Source: Ciceribacter lividus
Lineage (GTDB): Bacteria > Pseudomonadota > Alphaproteobacteria > Rhizobiales > Rhizobiaceae
Reading direction: 5' to 3'
NCBI RefSeq assembly: GCF_003337715.1
Contig: NZ_QPIX01000006.1
Coordinates: 62,001 to 126,000 of the forward strand
Length of the DNA: 64,000 bases
Part shown: positions 27,414 to 35,212 of the stretch, piece by piece
How the letters are laid out: every line of letters begins with the position of its first letter
How positions within the stretch are numbered: position 1 is the stretch's first letter
The notes under the pieces: generated by a model
Told to the model about the DNA's origin: nothing
Databases searched by the model: none
The model's input: the letters and a program-made list of their open reading frames with translations, nothing else
Position numbers and translations under genes: made by a program

Positions 27414-27435
27414 GCGGCGGGGCTTGCCCCGCTGC
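27414..27435 (+). other. Stable hairpin after the solute-binding-protein gene
   Basis: GCGGCGGGGC pairs with GCCCCGCTGC (10 bp with one G-U, 2-nt loop) 47 nt after the binding-protein stop and 62 nt before the permease start. As in malE-malF-type operons, such a hairpin can protect binding-protein mRNA and lower permease expression. Confidence 0.55.
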
Positions 27436-27497
27436 GCGCCGCAGGGGACATTCGTCCGCGCCGGACGGGTATCTACGGCCGGCTTGGGAGGAGAGGC

Positions 27498-28520
27498 ATG
27501 AGAACGCACGATACCGGTAGAGCCGGCCTGGGCGCGATCGTCACGGCGCCGGTCCACGTCGTCATGGGCATTCTCGACACGCCGCTGCGCTGGCTGCAAC
27601 GTGTTGCCGGAACTGGCGGCATGGCGGCCTTCTTCCTGATGCCGAACATGCTGATCTTCGGCATCTTCGTGCTGCTGCCCTTCTTCATCAACTTCGCCTA
27701 TTCGATGACCGGCGGCACGGCCCTTTTCCTGCCCGACCGCACCTTCGTCGGCACAGACCAGTATGCGCGCCTCTTCGACTGCGGGAGCTATCTCGATCCG
27801 GGCAGTTGCGTCGAGGACACCTTCTGGACAGCGGTCTGGAACACAGCCACGTTCGTCGTGCTTCAGGTCACGCTGATGATCTTGGTCTCGCTCGTCACGG
27901 CGCTGATCCTCAATCGCGACCTTGCCGCGCGCAGCTTCTGGCGGGCAGTCTTCTTCTTCCCCGTCCTCTTGTCGCCGGTCGTCGTAGGCCTCATCTGGAA
28001 GTGGATCCTCCAGCGACAGGGCCTTCTCAATTTCGGTCTCTACGGCCTCGGTTTCGATCCCTATGTCTGGCTCAACGACCGCAACTGGGCCTTCGCCGCC
28101 ACCATCGGCGTGTCGATCTGGGCGCATATGGGCTTCTACACCCTGATCCTGCTCGCAGGCCTGCAGGCGATCCCGAAAGACCTCTACGAAGCCGCCGAAA
28201 TGGACGGCACCCGACCGGCGCGTGCCTTCTGGCGCATCACGCTGCCGCTCCTCATGCCGAACCTTCTCGTCGTCGTGGTGCTCGTGCTGATCCGCGCGGT
28301 GCAGATCTTCGATGAGATCTATGTCTTGACCGGCGGAGGGCCCGGGACGAGCACGCTTTATCTCACCCAATACATCTACGAGACCGGCTTTGCCGCCCAG
28401 CTGCGCAATCCCGGCCTTGCCGCCGCCGCCTCGATCCTGATGGGCGCCGTGCTCGTGGTCCTCACGCTCGTCCAGCTCGGCCTTGGCCGCTCCGGAGAGA
28501 AGAAGGGAGGCCGCAAATGA
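27498..28520 (+). CDS. Sugar ABC transporter permease (MalF/UgpA type)
   Basis: A 340-aa inner-membrane permease with about six membrane segments and the EAA coupling loop LYEAAEMDGTRPARAFWRI near residues 228-246. ATG 27498 is selected because GGGAGGAGAGG immediately precedes it; an in-frame upstream frame to 27405 runs into the intergenic hairpin region. It overlaps the next permease gene by ATGA, so the two halves of the membrane channel are made together. It is larger than the usual 290 aa because of a periplasmic insert (DCGSYLDPGSCVED) that carries a cysteine pair. Confidence 0.88.
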   Translation: MRTHDTGRAGLGAIVTAPVHVVMGILDTPLRWLQRVAGTGGMAAFFLMPNMLIFGIFVLLPFFINFAYSMTGGTALFLPDRTFVGTDQYARLFDCGSYLDPGSCVEDTFWTAVWNTATFVVLQVTLMILVSLVTALILNRDLAARSFWRAVFFFPVLLSPVVVGLIWKWILQRQGLLNFGLYGLGFDPYVWLNDRNWAFAATIGVSIWAHMGFYTLILLAGLQAIPKDLYEAAEMDGTRPARAFWRITLPLLMPNLLVVVVLVLIRAVQIFDEIYVLTGGGPGTSTLYLTQYIYETGFAAQLRNPGLAAAASILMGAVLVVLTLVQLGLGRSGEKKGGRK

Positions 28521-29569
28521 GCGGGATCATCCGTTTCCTCACGCGCCGGAGAGGCGGCAGGGGCTGGCACTGGACCGACGTGGTCACCTGGGTCTGGCTG
28601 ATCGGCGGGCTCTTCATCATGTTCGGCCCGGCCGTCTGGCTGGTCGGCTCGTCCTTCAAGTCACCGGCGGCACTCGCCGAATTCCCGCCGACCATCCTCC
28701 CCTACGTGACCCAGAAGGTGACGGTCGAGGGCTATGACAAGCCCCTCGATCTCTACGAGGCGACACTCGAAGACGGCAGCACGGCGGTACTCGCCGAAGT
28801 GCGCCGCATCGGCGTCGTCAGCCAGATGGTCGACCCGGCAAAGCCCGGCGAGATCATCAAGGTCAACATCGCCAAGCGGCGGCCGGTGCGGGAAATGTCG
28901 TTCGCCACGACGAACTACACCGAGCCCTTCACCCATTTCGACTTCGTGCGCTATCTCTGGAACTCCGTCTTCGTGACGGTCACGGCGACGCTCATCACGC
29001 TCGTCGTTAATTCCATGGCCGCCTTCGCGCTCAGCAAATACGAATTCCGCGGGCGGGCGCTTGCGATGCTGCTGATCCTGGCGACGCTGATGGTTCCGCT
29101 CTCGGTCATCATGGTGCCGCTCTATTCGATCGTTTCTGCGCTCGGCCTCTTCAACAGTCTCTGGGGCGTGATCCTGCCGACGGTCGCCACCCCGACAGGC
29201 GTCTTCATCCTGCGCCAGTACATGCTGACCATTCCCGACGAACTGGTCGACGCGGCGCGGATGGACAAGGCGTCGGAATGGCAGATCTACTGGCGCATCA
29301 TCCTGCCGCTGACGGCGCCGGCACTCGCGGTGCTCGCGATCTTCTCCGTCGTCTGGCGCTGGAACGACTTCCTGTGGCCGCTGATCGTGCTCTCGCGCAA
29401 GGAACTCTACACCCTTCAAGTGGGCCTCAGCATCTATTCGGGCGAGCTGAACGTGCAATGGCACTTCATCCTCGCCATGACCGTCGTGACCATGATCCCG
29501 GTCGTACTGGTCTTCATCTTTCTGCAGCGCTTCATCACAACCGGCATCGCCGGCACCGGACTGAAATAG
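28517..29569 (+). CDS. Sugar ABC transporter permease (MalG/UgpE type)
   Basis: A 350-aa partner permease with the EAA loop LVDAARMDKASEWQIYWRI near residues 235-253. A long periplasmic segment between the first two membrane spans (about residues 55-140: VTVEGYDKPLDLYEATL onward) is unusual for this family, in which the region is normally short. Such inserts are also seen in some maltose-type permeases. It starts within the preceding stop (ATGA) and is followed after 9 bp by the ATPase gene. Confidence 0.87.
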   Translation: MSGIIRFLTRRRGGRGWHWTDVVTWVWLIGGLFIMFGPAVWLVGSSFKSPAALAEFPPTILPYVTQKVTVEGYDKPLDLYEATLEDGSTAVLAEVRRIGVVSQMVDPAKPGEIIKVNIAKRRPVREMSFATTNYTEPFTHFDFVRYLWNSVFVTVTATLITLVVNSMAAFALSKYEFRGRALAMLLILATLMVPLSVIMVPLYSIVSALGLFNSLWGVILPTVATPTGVFILRQYMLTIPDELVDAARMDKASEWQIYWRIILPLTAPALAVLAIFSVVWRWNDFLWPLIVLSRKELYTLQVGLSIYSGELNVQWHFILAMTVVTMIPVVLVFIFLQRFITTGIAGTGLK

Positions 29570-29578
29570 GGGAGCATC

Positions 29579-30664
29579 ATGGGACATATCAGGCTCACCA
29601 ACGTGAAGAAGTCGTTCGGCGCCGTCGACGTGATCCACGACATCAACCTGGAGATCGCGGACGGCGAGTTCGTCGTCTTCGTCGGCCCGTCGGGCTGCGG
29701 GAAGTCGACCCTCCTGCGCATGATCGCCGGTCTCGACCGGCCGTCGAGCGGCGAGCTTGCAATCGACGGCAAGGTCGTCAACAGCGTGCCCGCCGCCGAT
29801 CGGGGCCTTGCCATGGTCTTCCAGTCCTATGCGCTCTATCCGCACATGAGCGTGCGGCAGAACCTTGCCTTCGGCCTTGAAAACACCCGCATGCCGAAAG
29901 CCGAGATCGCCGAGCGCATCACCGAAGCCGCGCGCATGCTGGAAATCGAGGCCTACCTCGATCGCCGCCCGGGTCAGCTTTCCGGCGGCCAGCGCCAGCG
30001 TGTCGCCATCGGCCGCGCCATCGTCCGACGCCCCGTCGCCTTCCTGCTCGACGAACCGCTGTCGAACCTCGACGCCGAGCTGCGCGGTTCCACCCGCGCC
30101 GAGCTTGCCGCGCTCCACGCACGGCTTTCGGCGACGATGATCTACGTGACGCACGATCAGGTCGAGGCGATGACGCTCGCGGACCGTATCGTCGTGCTGC
30201 GCGCCGGGCGTATCGAGCAGGTCGGCACGCCGCTCGAGCTCTACAATCGCCCCGCAAACCGCTTCGTCGCCGGCTTCATCGGCTCACCGCACATGAACTT
30301 CCTCGACGGAACCGTCGAAGCAGCCGGTCCCGGACGGACCGTCATTTCCCTCGCCGGTGGTCAGCGGCTGGAACTGCGCTCGGCCGGCCCCGTGGGGACG
30401 CCAGGGGCTGGTGTGACAGTCGGCGTGCGACCGCAACACATCACGCTCGGTCGCAGCGAGAGCAGCCTCTCTGCAAAGCTCACGCTCGTCGAGGCACTCG
30501 GCGCCGAGACGGTGCTGCATGCCGACCTCGCGGGCCAAAAGATCCTCATCGTCGCCCCCGGCCAGCACGACCTTGCACCGGGGGCAACGATCGACCTCTC
30601 TTTTGCAAGCGCCCCGATCCATCTCTTCGGCGAAGCGGGGCTACGCCTCCAGGACGCTGTCTGA
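29579..30664 (+). CDS. Sugar ABC transporter ATP-binding protein (UgpC/MalK type)
   Basis: A 361-aa CUT1-type ATPase. Walker A is [11 protein letters not shown] near residues 37-47, the signature is [14 protein letters not shown], Walker B/D-loop is [14 protein letters not shown] and the switch histidine is in [12 protein letters not shown]. The last 120 residues form the TOBE/OB regulatory domain. GGGGAGC precedes the ATG. It is the last gene of the GH105-kduI operon and is closely similar to the ATPase at 37478-38566 of the second sugar operon, so the two may be interchangeable. Confidence 0.9.
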   Translation: MGHIRLTNVKKSFGAVDVIHDINLEIADGEFVVFVGPSGCGKSTLLRMIAGLDRPSSGELAIDGKVVNSVPAADRGLAMVFQSYALYPHMSVRQNLAFGLENTRMPKAEIAERITEAARMLEIEAYLDRRPGQLSGGQRQRVAIGRAIVRRPVAFLLDEPLSNLDAELRGSTRAELAALHARLSATMIYVTHDQVEAMTLADRIVVLRAGRIEQVGTPLELYNRPANRFVAGFIGSPHMNFLDGTVEAAGPGRTVISLAGGQRLELRSAGPVGTPGAGVTVGVRPQHITLGRSESSLSAKLTLVEALGAETVLHADLAGQKILIVAPGQHDLAPGATIDLSFASAPIHLFGEAGLRLQDAV

Positions 30665-30685
30665 CGGCTTCACAAACCTCCTGTC

Positions 30686-30703
30686 CCCGGTGCGGGCACC
30701 GGG
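30686..30703 (+). terminator. Hairpin downstream of the first sugar operon
   Basis: CCCGGTG-CGGG-CACCGGG is a perfect 7-bp hairpin 21 nt after the ATPase stop. A second small hairpin (CGCCC/GGGCG, 30711-30727) follows. There is no clear T-run. The pair probably ends or attenuates the operon. Confidence 0.45.
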
Positions 30704-30874
30704 ACGCGACCGCCCTGTCTTCGGGCGCCGATACCGTTCGCTGGCTGCCGCGGGCAAAGACCCGAGCGCCTTCCAGCCCCACCTTGTGAGAGATTTATCT
30801 CTTGGCTGCTGGGGTAACACGCTGTAATCCCATCATCATCGCTGCCAGCCCGAACGCATCGTTGCTTTCGGGGA

Positions 30875-30891
30875 GATAAATATTTACTAAA
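30875..30891. promoter_or_regulatory. Operator copy 1 of the second sugar operon
   Basis: The 17-mer GATAAATATTTACTAAA, centred on the perfect palindrome TAAATATTTA, lies 64 bp upstream of the second lacI-type gene. An identical copy lies upstream of that operon's binding-protein gene at 32026. It is most simply the operator of the LacI protein, with autoregulation. Just upstream, 30789-30802 is another palindrome (AGAGAT-TT-ATCTCT). Confidence 0.7.
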
Positions 30892-30954
30892 CAATCTTGA
30901 AGTCTTCCTCATGACGACGGTTGATCAAGGCACCTGAAAAGGCGGAATGACGGA

Positions 30955-31995
30955 ATGGTAACGATCAAGGAAATCGCCAAGGCCGTGGGCGTATCCTCCG
31001 CAACTGTGTCGCGCGTGCTGAATTACGACCCTGCCCTGTCGATCTCCCCCGCCAAGCGGCAGGCGATCATCGAAACGGCGGAGGCGCTGAACTACGAGAC
31101 GCCGCGCAACCGCAACAAGGCAACGAGCCAGACGGCCCCCAGCCTGCTCACCAAGCTCGTCATCGTGCATTTTCTTGAGCCGTCCGACGAAATTGCCGAC
31201 CCCTACTACATCGGCGTGCGCCTCGGGATCGAGACGCGCTGCCGCGATCTCCGGACCGAGATCGTCAAGGTCTTCCACTCCGATGCCCTGCCCGAGGCCG
31301 GATTGCTCTCGGGCGCGTCCGGCGTCATCGTCATCGGCAAGCATTCCGACCATGAGATCGCCTGGCTGAGGCAGCACGCGCGCCATCTCGTCTTTGCCGA
31401 TTTCGATCCGAACGACGACGCACTCGACAGCGTCTTCTCCGACGTGGAACTCGCGACGATGAAGATCCTCGACGCCCTGAAGGCCGGCGGCTATAGCCGC
31501 ATCGGCTTCATCGGCAGTCATGAGAGACTGAACGACAGCGTGCAGCGCTTCGCCGAAAAGCGTTGCGCGGCCTATATCGACTGGCAGAGAAAGAACGGCA
31601 CTTTCGAGCCGGACCTACTCGCCCTCGCCGACTGTTCCACAGGACAGAGCCTGCGGCTCGAAACGGGCTATCGTCTTGCCCACGAATTGCTGGCGCTGGC
31701 ACAGCGGCCGGACGTCATCGTGACCTCGAACGACAACATGGCGATCGGCGCCTACCGGGCATTCCAGGAGGCCGGTCTTTCCATTCCGAAAGACATCGCC
31801 GTCGTCTCGTTCAACGACATTCCCGTCGCCCAGTTTCTCACTCCGCCGCTCACCACCGTTCGCATCCACAGCGAGCATATCGGCGAGACGGCCGTCGACC
31901 TGCTGCTCGAACGCCTTTCCGGACGCAGTTACGGCAAGCAGGTGCGCATCGCGACGGAACTGATCTGGCGCGACAGCTGCCGCAAGCCCCGGTAA
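30955..31995 (+). CDS. LacI-family regulator of the GH2 sugar operon
   Basis: A 346-aa LacI/GalR-type regulator with the HTH TIKEIAKAVGVSSATVSRVLNYDPALSIS at residues 3-31 and the ligand-sensing domain, including IGFIGSHER, VTSNDNMAIGAYRAFQEAG and VSFNDIPVAQFLTPPLTTVRI. It is the MalR/GalR-like subgroup judged by its HTH. Identical AT-rich 17-mers upstream of this gene and of the next one indicate control of both promoters. It sits between the two sugar operons on the same strand. Confidence 0.87.
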   Translation: MVTIKEIAKAVGVSSATVSRVLNYDPALSISPAKRQAIIETAEALNYETPRNRNKATSQTAPSLLTKLVIVHFLEPSDEIADPYYIGVRLGIETRCRDLRTEIVKVFHSDALPEAGLLSGASGVIVIGKHSDHEIAWLRQHARHLVFADFDPNDDALDSVFSDVELATMKILDALKAGGYSRIGFIGSHERLNDSVQRFAEKRCAAYIDWQRKNGTFEPDLLALADCSTGQSLRLETGYRLAHELLALAQRPDVIVTSNDNMAIGAYRAFQEAGLSIPKDIAVVSFNDIPVAQFLTPPLTTVRIHSEHIGETAVDLLLERLSGRSYGKQVRIATELIWRDSCRKPR

Positions 31996-32025
31996 ATCCG
32001 AGCGACTTGCGCCATTCGCGATCGC

Positions 32026-32042
32026 GATAAATATTTACTAAA
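32026..32042. promoter_or_regulatory. Operator copy 2, upstream of the second binding-protein gene
   Basis: This is an exact second copy of GATAAATATTTACTAAA, 87 bp before the start of the binding-protein gene and 30 bp after the lacI-type stop. Identity of 17 of 17 bases in otherwise GC-rich DNA argues for a functional operator. Confidence 0.72.
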
Positions 32043-32129
32043 TTTTCCTTGCGCAGTTCTCCGATTTCGGTAAATCTTGCGCTGACGGCAGAGAGGGAAC
32101 CTGCCGCAAGCGTTTCTTGGGAGGAAACA

Positions 32130-33398
32130 ATGGACAACAGGACGATTCTGTCTCGCTTTGCGGCCGGCGCGCTCGCCGGTGCGAGCCTTCTCGCATCCAC
32201 CGCAGCCTTCGCCGGCGAAATCACCATCTGGTGCTGGGACCCGAACTTCAACGTCGCGATCATGAAGGAAGCCGGCGCGCGTTACACCGCAAAGCACCCG
32301 GAGACCACCTTCAACGTGGTCGACTTCGCCAAGGCGGACGTGGAGCAGAAGCTCCAGACGGCGCTCTCCTCCGGCACCACCGACGCGCTACCGGATATCG
32401 TCCTGATCGAGGATTACGGCGCACAGAAATACCTGCAGTCCTTCCCCGGCACCTTCGCCGCCCTTTCCGGCAAGATCGACCACTCCGGCTTCGCCCCCTA
32501 CAAGGTCGAGCTGATGACGCTCGACGGCGCGGTCTACGGGGTCCCCTTCGATTCCGGCGTCACCGGGCTTTACTATCGCAAGGATTATCTCGAACAGGCC
32601 GGCTTCAAGCCGGAGGACATGCAGGACCTCACCTGGGACCGCTTCATCGAGATCGGCAAGACGGTGGAGGCGAAGACCGGCAAGAAGATGCTCGGCCTCG
32701 ACGTCAATGACGCCGGGTTCGTGCGCATCCTGATGCAGTCGGCCGGTAGCTGGTATTTCGACAAGGACGGAAATCTCTCAATCGAAGGCAATGCCGCGCT
32801 GAAGGCTGCGCTCGAAACCGAGCAGAAGATTCTGCAGGCCAATATCTACAAGCCTGCCGCCGGCTGGACGGAATGGGTTTCCACCTTCACCTCCGGCGAT
32901 GCCGCGACGGTCACCACCGGCGTCTGGATCACCGGCACGGTCAAGGCGCAGGCCGATCAGGCCGGCAAGTGGGGCGTTGCCCCCATTCCGAAACTCACCG
33001 TCGAGGGCGCATCGAACGCCTCCAACCTCGGCGGCTCCAGCTGGTATGTCATCGACAGTTCGGCCGAGAAGGACGAAGCGATCGACTTCCTCAACGAGAT
33101 CTACGCCAAGGACGTCGACTTCTACCAGAAGATCCTGACCGAGCGCGGCGCCGTCGGTTCGCTGCTTGCCGCCCGCACGGGCCCGGCTTACGGCGAGGCC
33201 GATGCCTTCTTCGGCGGAGAGAAGGTCTGGCAGAACTTCTCCGACTGGCTGGCGAAGGTTCCCTCCGTCAACTACGGCATCTTCACCAATGAAGTGGACA
33301 CGGCGGTCACCGCCCACCTTCCCGACCTTGCCAAGGGCGCTGACGTGGACGAGGTCCTGAAGGCCATCCAGAGCCAGGCCGAGGGCCAGATCCAGTAG
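32130..33398 (+). CDS. Sugar ABC transporter, extracellular solute-binding protein (second operon)
   Basis: A 422-aa family-1 binding protein with a Sec signal peptide (cleavage after AFA, about residue 28). It begins GEITIWCWDPNFNVAIM and contains a typical YGVPFDSGVTGLYYRKDYL hinge region and a tryptophan-rich cleft. GGGAGGAAAC precedes ATG 32130; an in-frame extension to 32049 lies in the promoter. It supplies substrate to the permeases at 33500-35208. The ligand is unknown; the GH2 glycosidase downstream suggests a beta-galactoside, beta-glucuronide or similar glycoside. Confidence 0.88.
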   Translation: MDNRTILSRFAAGALAGASLLASTAAFAGEITIWCWDPNFNVAIMKEAGARYTAKHPETTFNVVDFAKADVEQKLQTALSSGTTDALPDIVLIEDYGAQKYLQSFPGTFAALSGKIDHSGFAPYKVELMTLDGAVYGVPFDSGVTGLYYRKDYLEQAGFKPEDMQDLTWDRFIEIGKTVEAKTGKKMLGLDVNDAGFVRILMQSAGSWYFDKDGNLSIEGNAALKAALETEQKILQANIYKPAAGWTEWVSTFTSGDAATVTTGVWITGTVKAQADQAGKWGVAPIPKLTVEGASNASNLGGSSWYVIDSSAEKDEAIDFLNEIYAKDVDFYQKILTERGAVGSLLAARTGPAYGEADAFFGGEKVWQNFSDWLAKVPSVNYGIFTNEVDTAVTAHLPDLAKGADVDEVLKAIQSQAEGQIQ

Positions 33399-33408
33399 TC
33401 CCTCCCCC

Positions 33409-33470
33409 GGTGGGCGGCGGACTCCGCCCCACCTTCCGGAACGTCCTTTCCTCATGAAGGGATGTTCCGG
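33409..33470 (+). other. Two consecutive intercistronic hairpins after the binding-protein gene
   Basis: The first (33409-33433) pairs GGTGGGCGG with CCGCCCCACC with one bulge. The second (33436-33470) pairs CCGGAACGTCC with GGGATGTTCCGG through G-U wobbles. Both fill the 101-bp gap between the binding protein and the first permease, matching the differential-expression hairpins seen at the same place in the first sugar operon. Confidence 0.6.
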
Positions 33471-33499
33471 CCCTTGTCTTTGGCGATGAAGGTTTTCCC

Positions 33500-34396
33500 A
33501 TGGCTGCCGGAAAAGCAGGCGGATTGAAGCGCTATCACGATCTGAACGGCTGGCTGTTCATCGCACCGTCGATCCTGCTCATCTCGATTTTCCTCGTCTA
33601 TCCGATCCTGCGCTCGCTTTACCTGTCCTTCTTCTCCGGCAAGGGCATGATGATGAAGTTTGCCGGCTTCGGAAACGTGGTACGCCTTTCGAACGACCCC
33701 GTCTTCCTCCAGGCGCTCACCAACACGATCACCTTCTTCGTGGTGCAGGTGCCGATCATGATCGTGCTGGCGTTGCTGCTCGCCGCCGTGCTCAACAACG
33801 ACCGGCTGAAGTTCATCGGCTTCTTCCGCACCGCGATCTTCCTGCCCTGCGTCGCCTCGCTGGTTGCCTATTCCGTGCTGTTCAAGAGCATGTTTTCCGT
33901 CGACGGGGTGGTGAACCAGGCGCTGATGGCGCTTCACCTGACAGATGCACCGATCGGCTGGCTCACCGAGCCCTTCTGGGCAAAGGTGCTCGTGATCCTC
34001 GCCATCACCTGGCGCTGGACGGGCTACAACATGATCTTCTATCTCGCGGCCCTCCAGAACATCGACAGGTCGATCTACGAGGCGGCTCGGATCGACGGCG
34101 TGCCGGCCTGGGCGCGCTTCGTCTACATCACCGTGCCGATGCTGAAACCGGTGATCCTCTTCACGACGATCATCTCGACGATCGGCACGATCCAGCTCTT
34201 CGACGAGGTCTACAACCTGACCGAGGGCCGCGGCAGTCCAGCAAACGCGACGCTGACGCTCTCGCTCTACATCTACAATCTCACCTTCCGCTTCATGCCG
34301 AACTTCGGCTACGCGGCGACGATCTCCTACGTCATCGTCATCATGGTGGCGCTCTTCTCCTTCCTGCAGTTCTATGCCGCGAGGGACCGTTCATGA
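33500..34396 (+). CDS. Sugar ABC transporter permease (second operon, MalF/UgpA type)
   Basis: A 298-aa permease of normal family length with six predicted membrane segments and the EAA loop IYEAARIDGVPAWARFVYI near residues 192-210. GAAGG lies 9 nt before the ATG at 33500. Its stop overlaps the start of the second permease as ATGA. Together with the next gene it forms the channel for the solute bound by the product of 32130-33398. Confidence 0.89.
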   Translation: MAAGKAGGLKRYHDLNGWLFIAPSILLISIFLVYPILRSLYLSFFSGKGMMMKFAGFGNVVRLSNDPVFLQALTNTITFFVVQVPIMIVLALLLAAVLNNDRLKFIGFFRTAIFLPCVASLVAYSVLFKSMFSVDGVVNQALMALHLTDAPIGWLTEPFWAKVLVILAITWRWTGYNMIFYLAALQNIDRSIYEAARIDGVPAWARFVYITVPMLKPVILFTTIISTIGTIQLFDEVYNLTEGRGSPANATLTLSLYIYNLTFRFMPNFGYAATISYVIVIMVALFSFLQFYAARDRS

Positions 34397-35208
34397 ACGC
34401 CCCGCGCCTCGGTGCAGCCACACTGCAATACGTCTTTCTCGGCGTCGCCGCCTTTCTCTCGCTCTTCCCATTCTTCTGGATGGTGATCAGCGCGACCAAC
34501 ACGTCGATCGACATCATCAGCGGCAAGACGAGTTTCGGTGGCGCATTCGCGACGAATGTTGCGAACTTCTTCACGCTGGTCGACGTGCCGCTCGTCTTCT
34601 GGAACTCGGCCAAGGTGGCAGTCCTCGCCACGCTTTCCACGATCATCGTCTCGTCGCTCGCCGGCTACGGCTTCGAGATGTTCAAGTCCAAGGCGCGCGA
34701 CCGGATCTATTCGCTCGTGCTCTTGACGCTGATGGTGCCCTTTGCGGCCCTGATGATCCCGCTCTTCATGATGATGGCCAAGACAGGCCTCATCAACACC
34801 CATACCGCGATCGTGCTGCCGACCGTCGCCTCCGCCTTCATCATCTTCTATTTCCGCCAGTCGACCAAAGCTTTCCCGACGGAGCTGCGCGACGCGGCAA
34901 AGGTGGATGGCCTCAAGGAATGGCAGATCTTCCTCTACATCTACGTGCCGGTGATGCGCTCCACCTATGCCGCCGCCCTCGTCATCGTCTTCATGACGAA
35001 CTGGAACAGCTATCTCTGGCCGCTGATCGTGCTGCAGTCGAACGAAACCAAGACGATCACGCTCGTCGTCTCCTCGCTCGCCTCCGCCTATTACCCCGAC
35101 TACGGCGTGGTCATGATCGGCACGATCCTCGCCACGCTCCCCACCCTGATCATCTTCTTCCTCATGCAGCGCCAGTTCGTGCAGGGCATGCTGGGCTCAG
35201 TGAAATAG
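34393..35208 (+). CDS. Sugar ABC transporter permease (second operon, MalG/UgpE type)
   Basis: A 271-aa permease with six predicted membrane spans and the EAA loop LRDAAKVDGLKEWQIFLYI near residues 164-182. It starts within the stop of the first permease (ATGA) and is followed after 4 bp by the GH2 glycosidase gene. The regular length, without a periplasmic insert, contrasts with its counterpart in the first sugar operon. Confidence 0.89.
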   Translation: MNAPRLGAATLQYVFLGVAAFLSLFPFFWMVISATNTSIDIISGKTSFGGAFATNVANFFTLVDVPLVFWNSAKVAVLATLSTIIVSSLAGYGFEMFKSKARDRIYSLVLLTLMVPFAALMIPLFMMMAKTGLINTHTAIVLPTVASAFIIFYFRQSTKAFPTELRDAAKVDGLKEWQIFLYIYVPVMRSTYAAALVIVFMTNWNSYLWPLIVLQSNETKTITLVVSSLASAYYPDYGVVMIGTILATLPTLIIFFLMQRQFVQGMLGSVK

Positions 35209-35212
35209 GAAT

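Noticed and set aside
30665..30954. A small gene between the two sugar operons
   Set aside because: Frames are short and without a start signal; the stretch is explained by hairpins, a palindrome and the operator.
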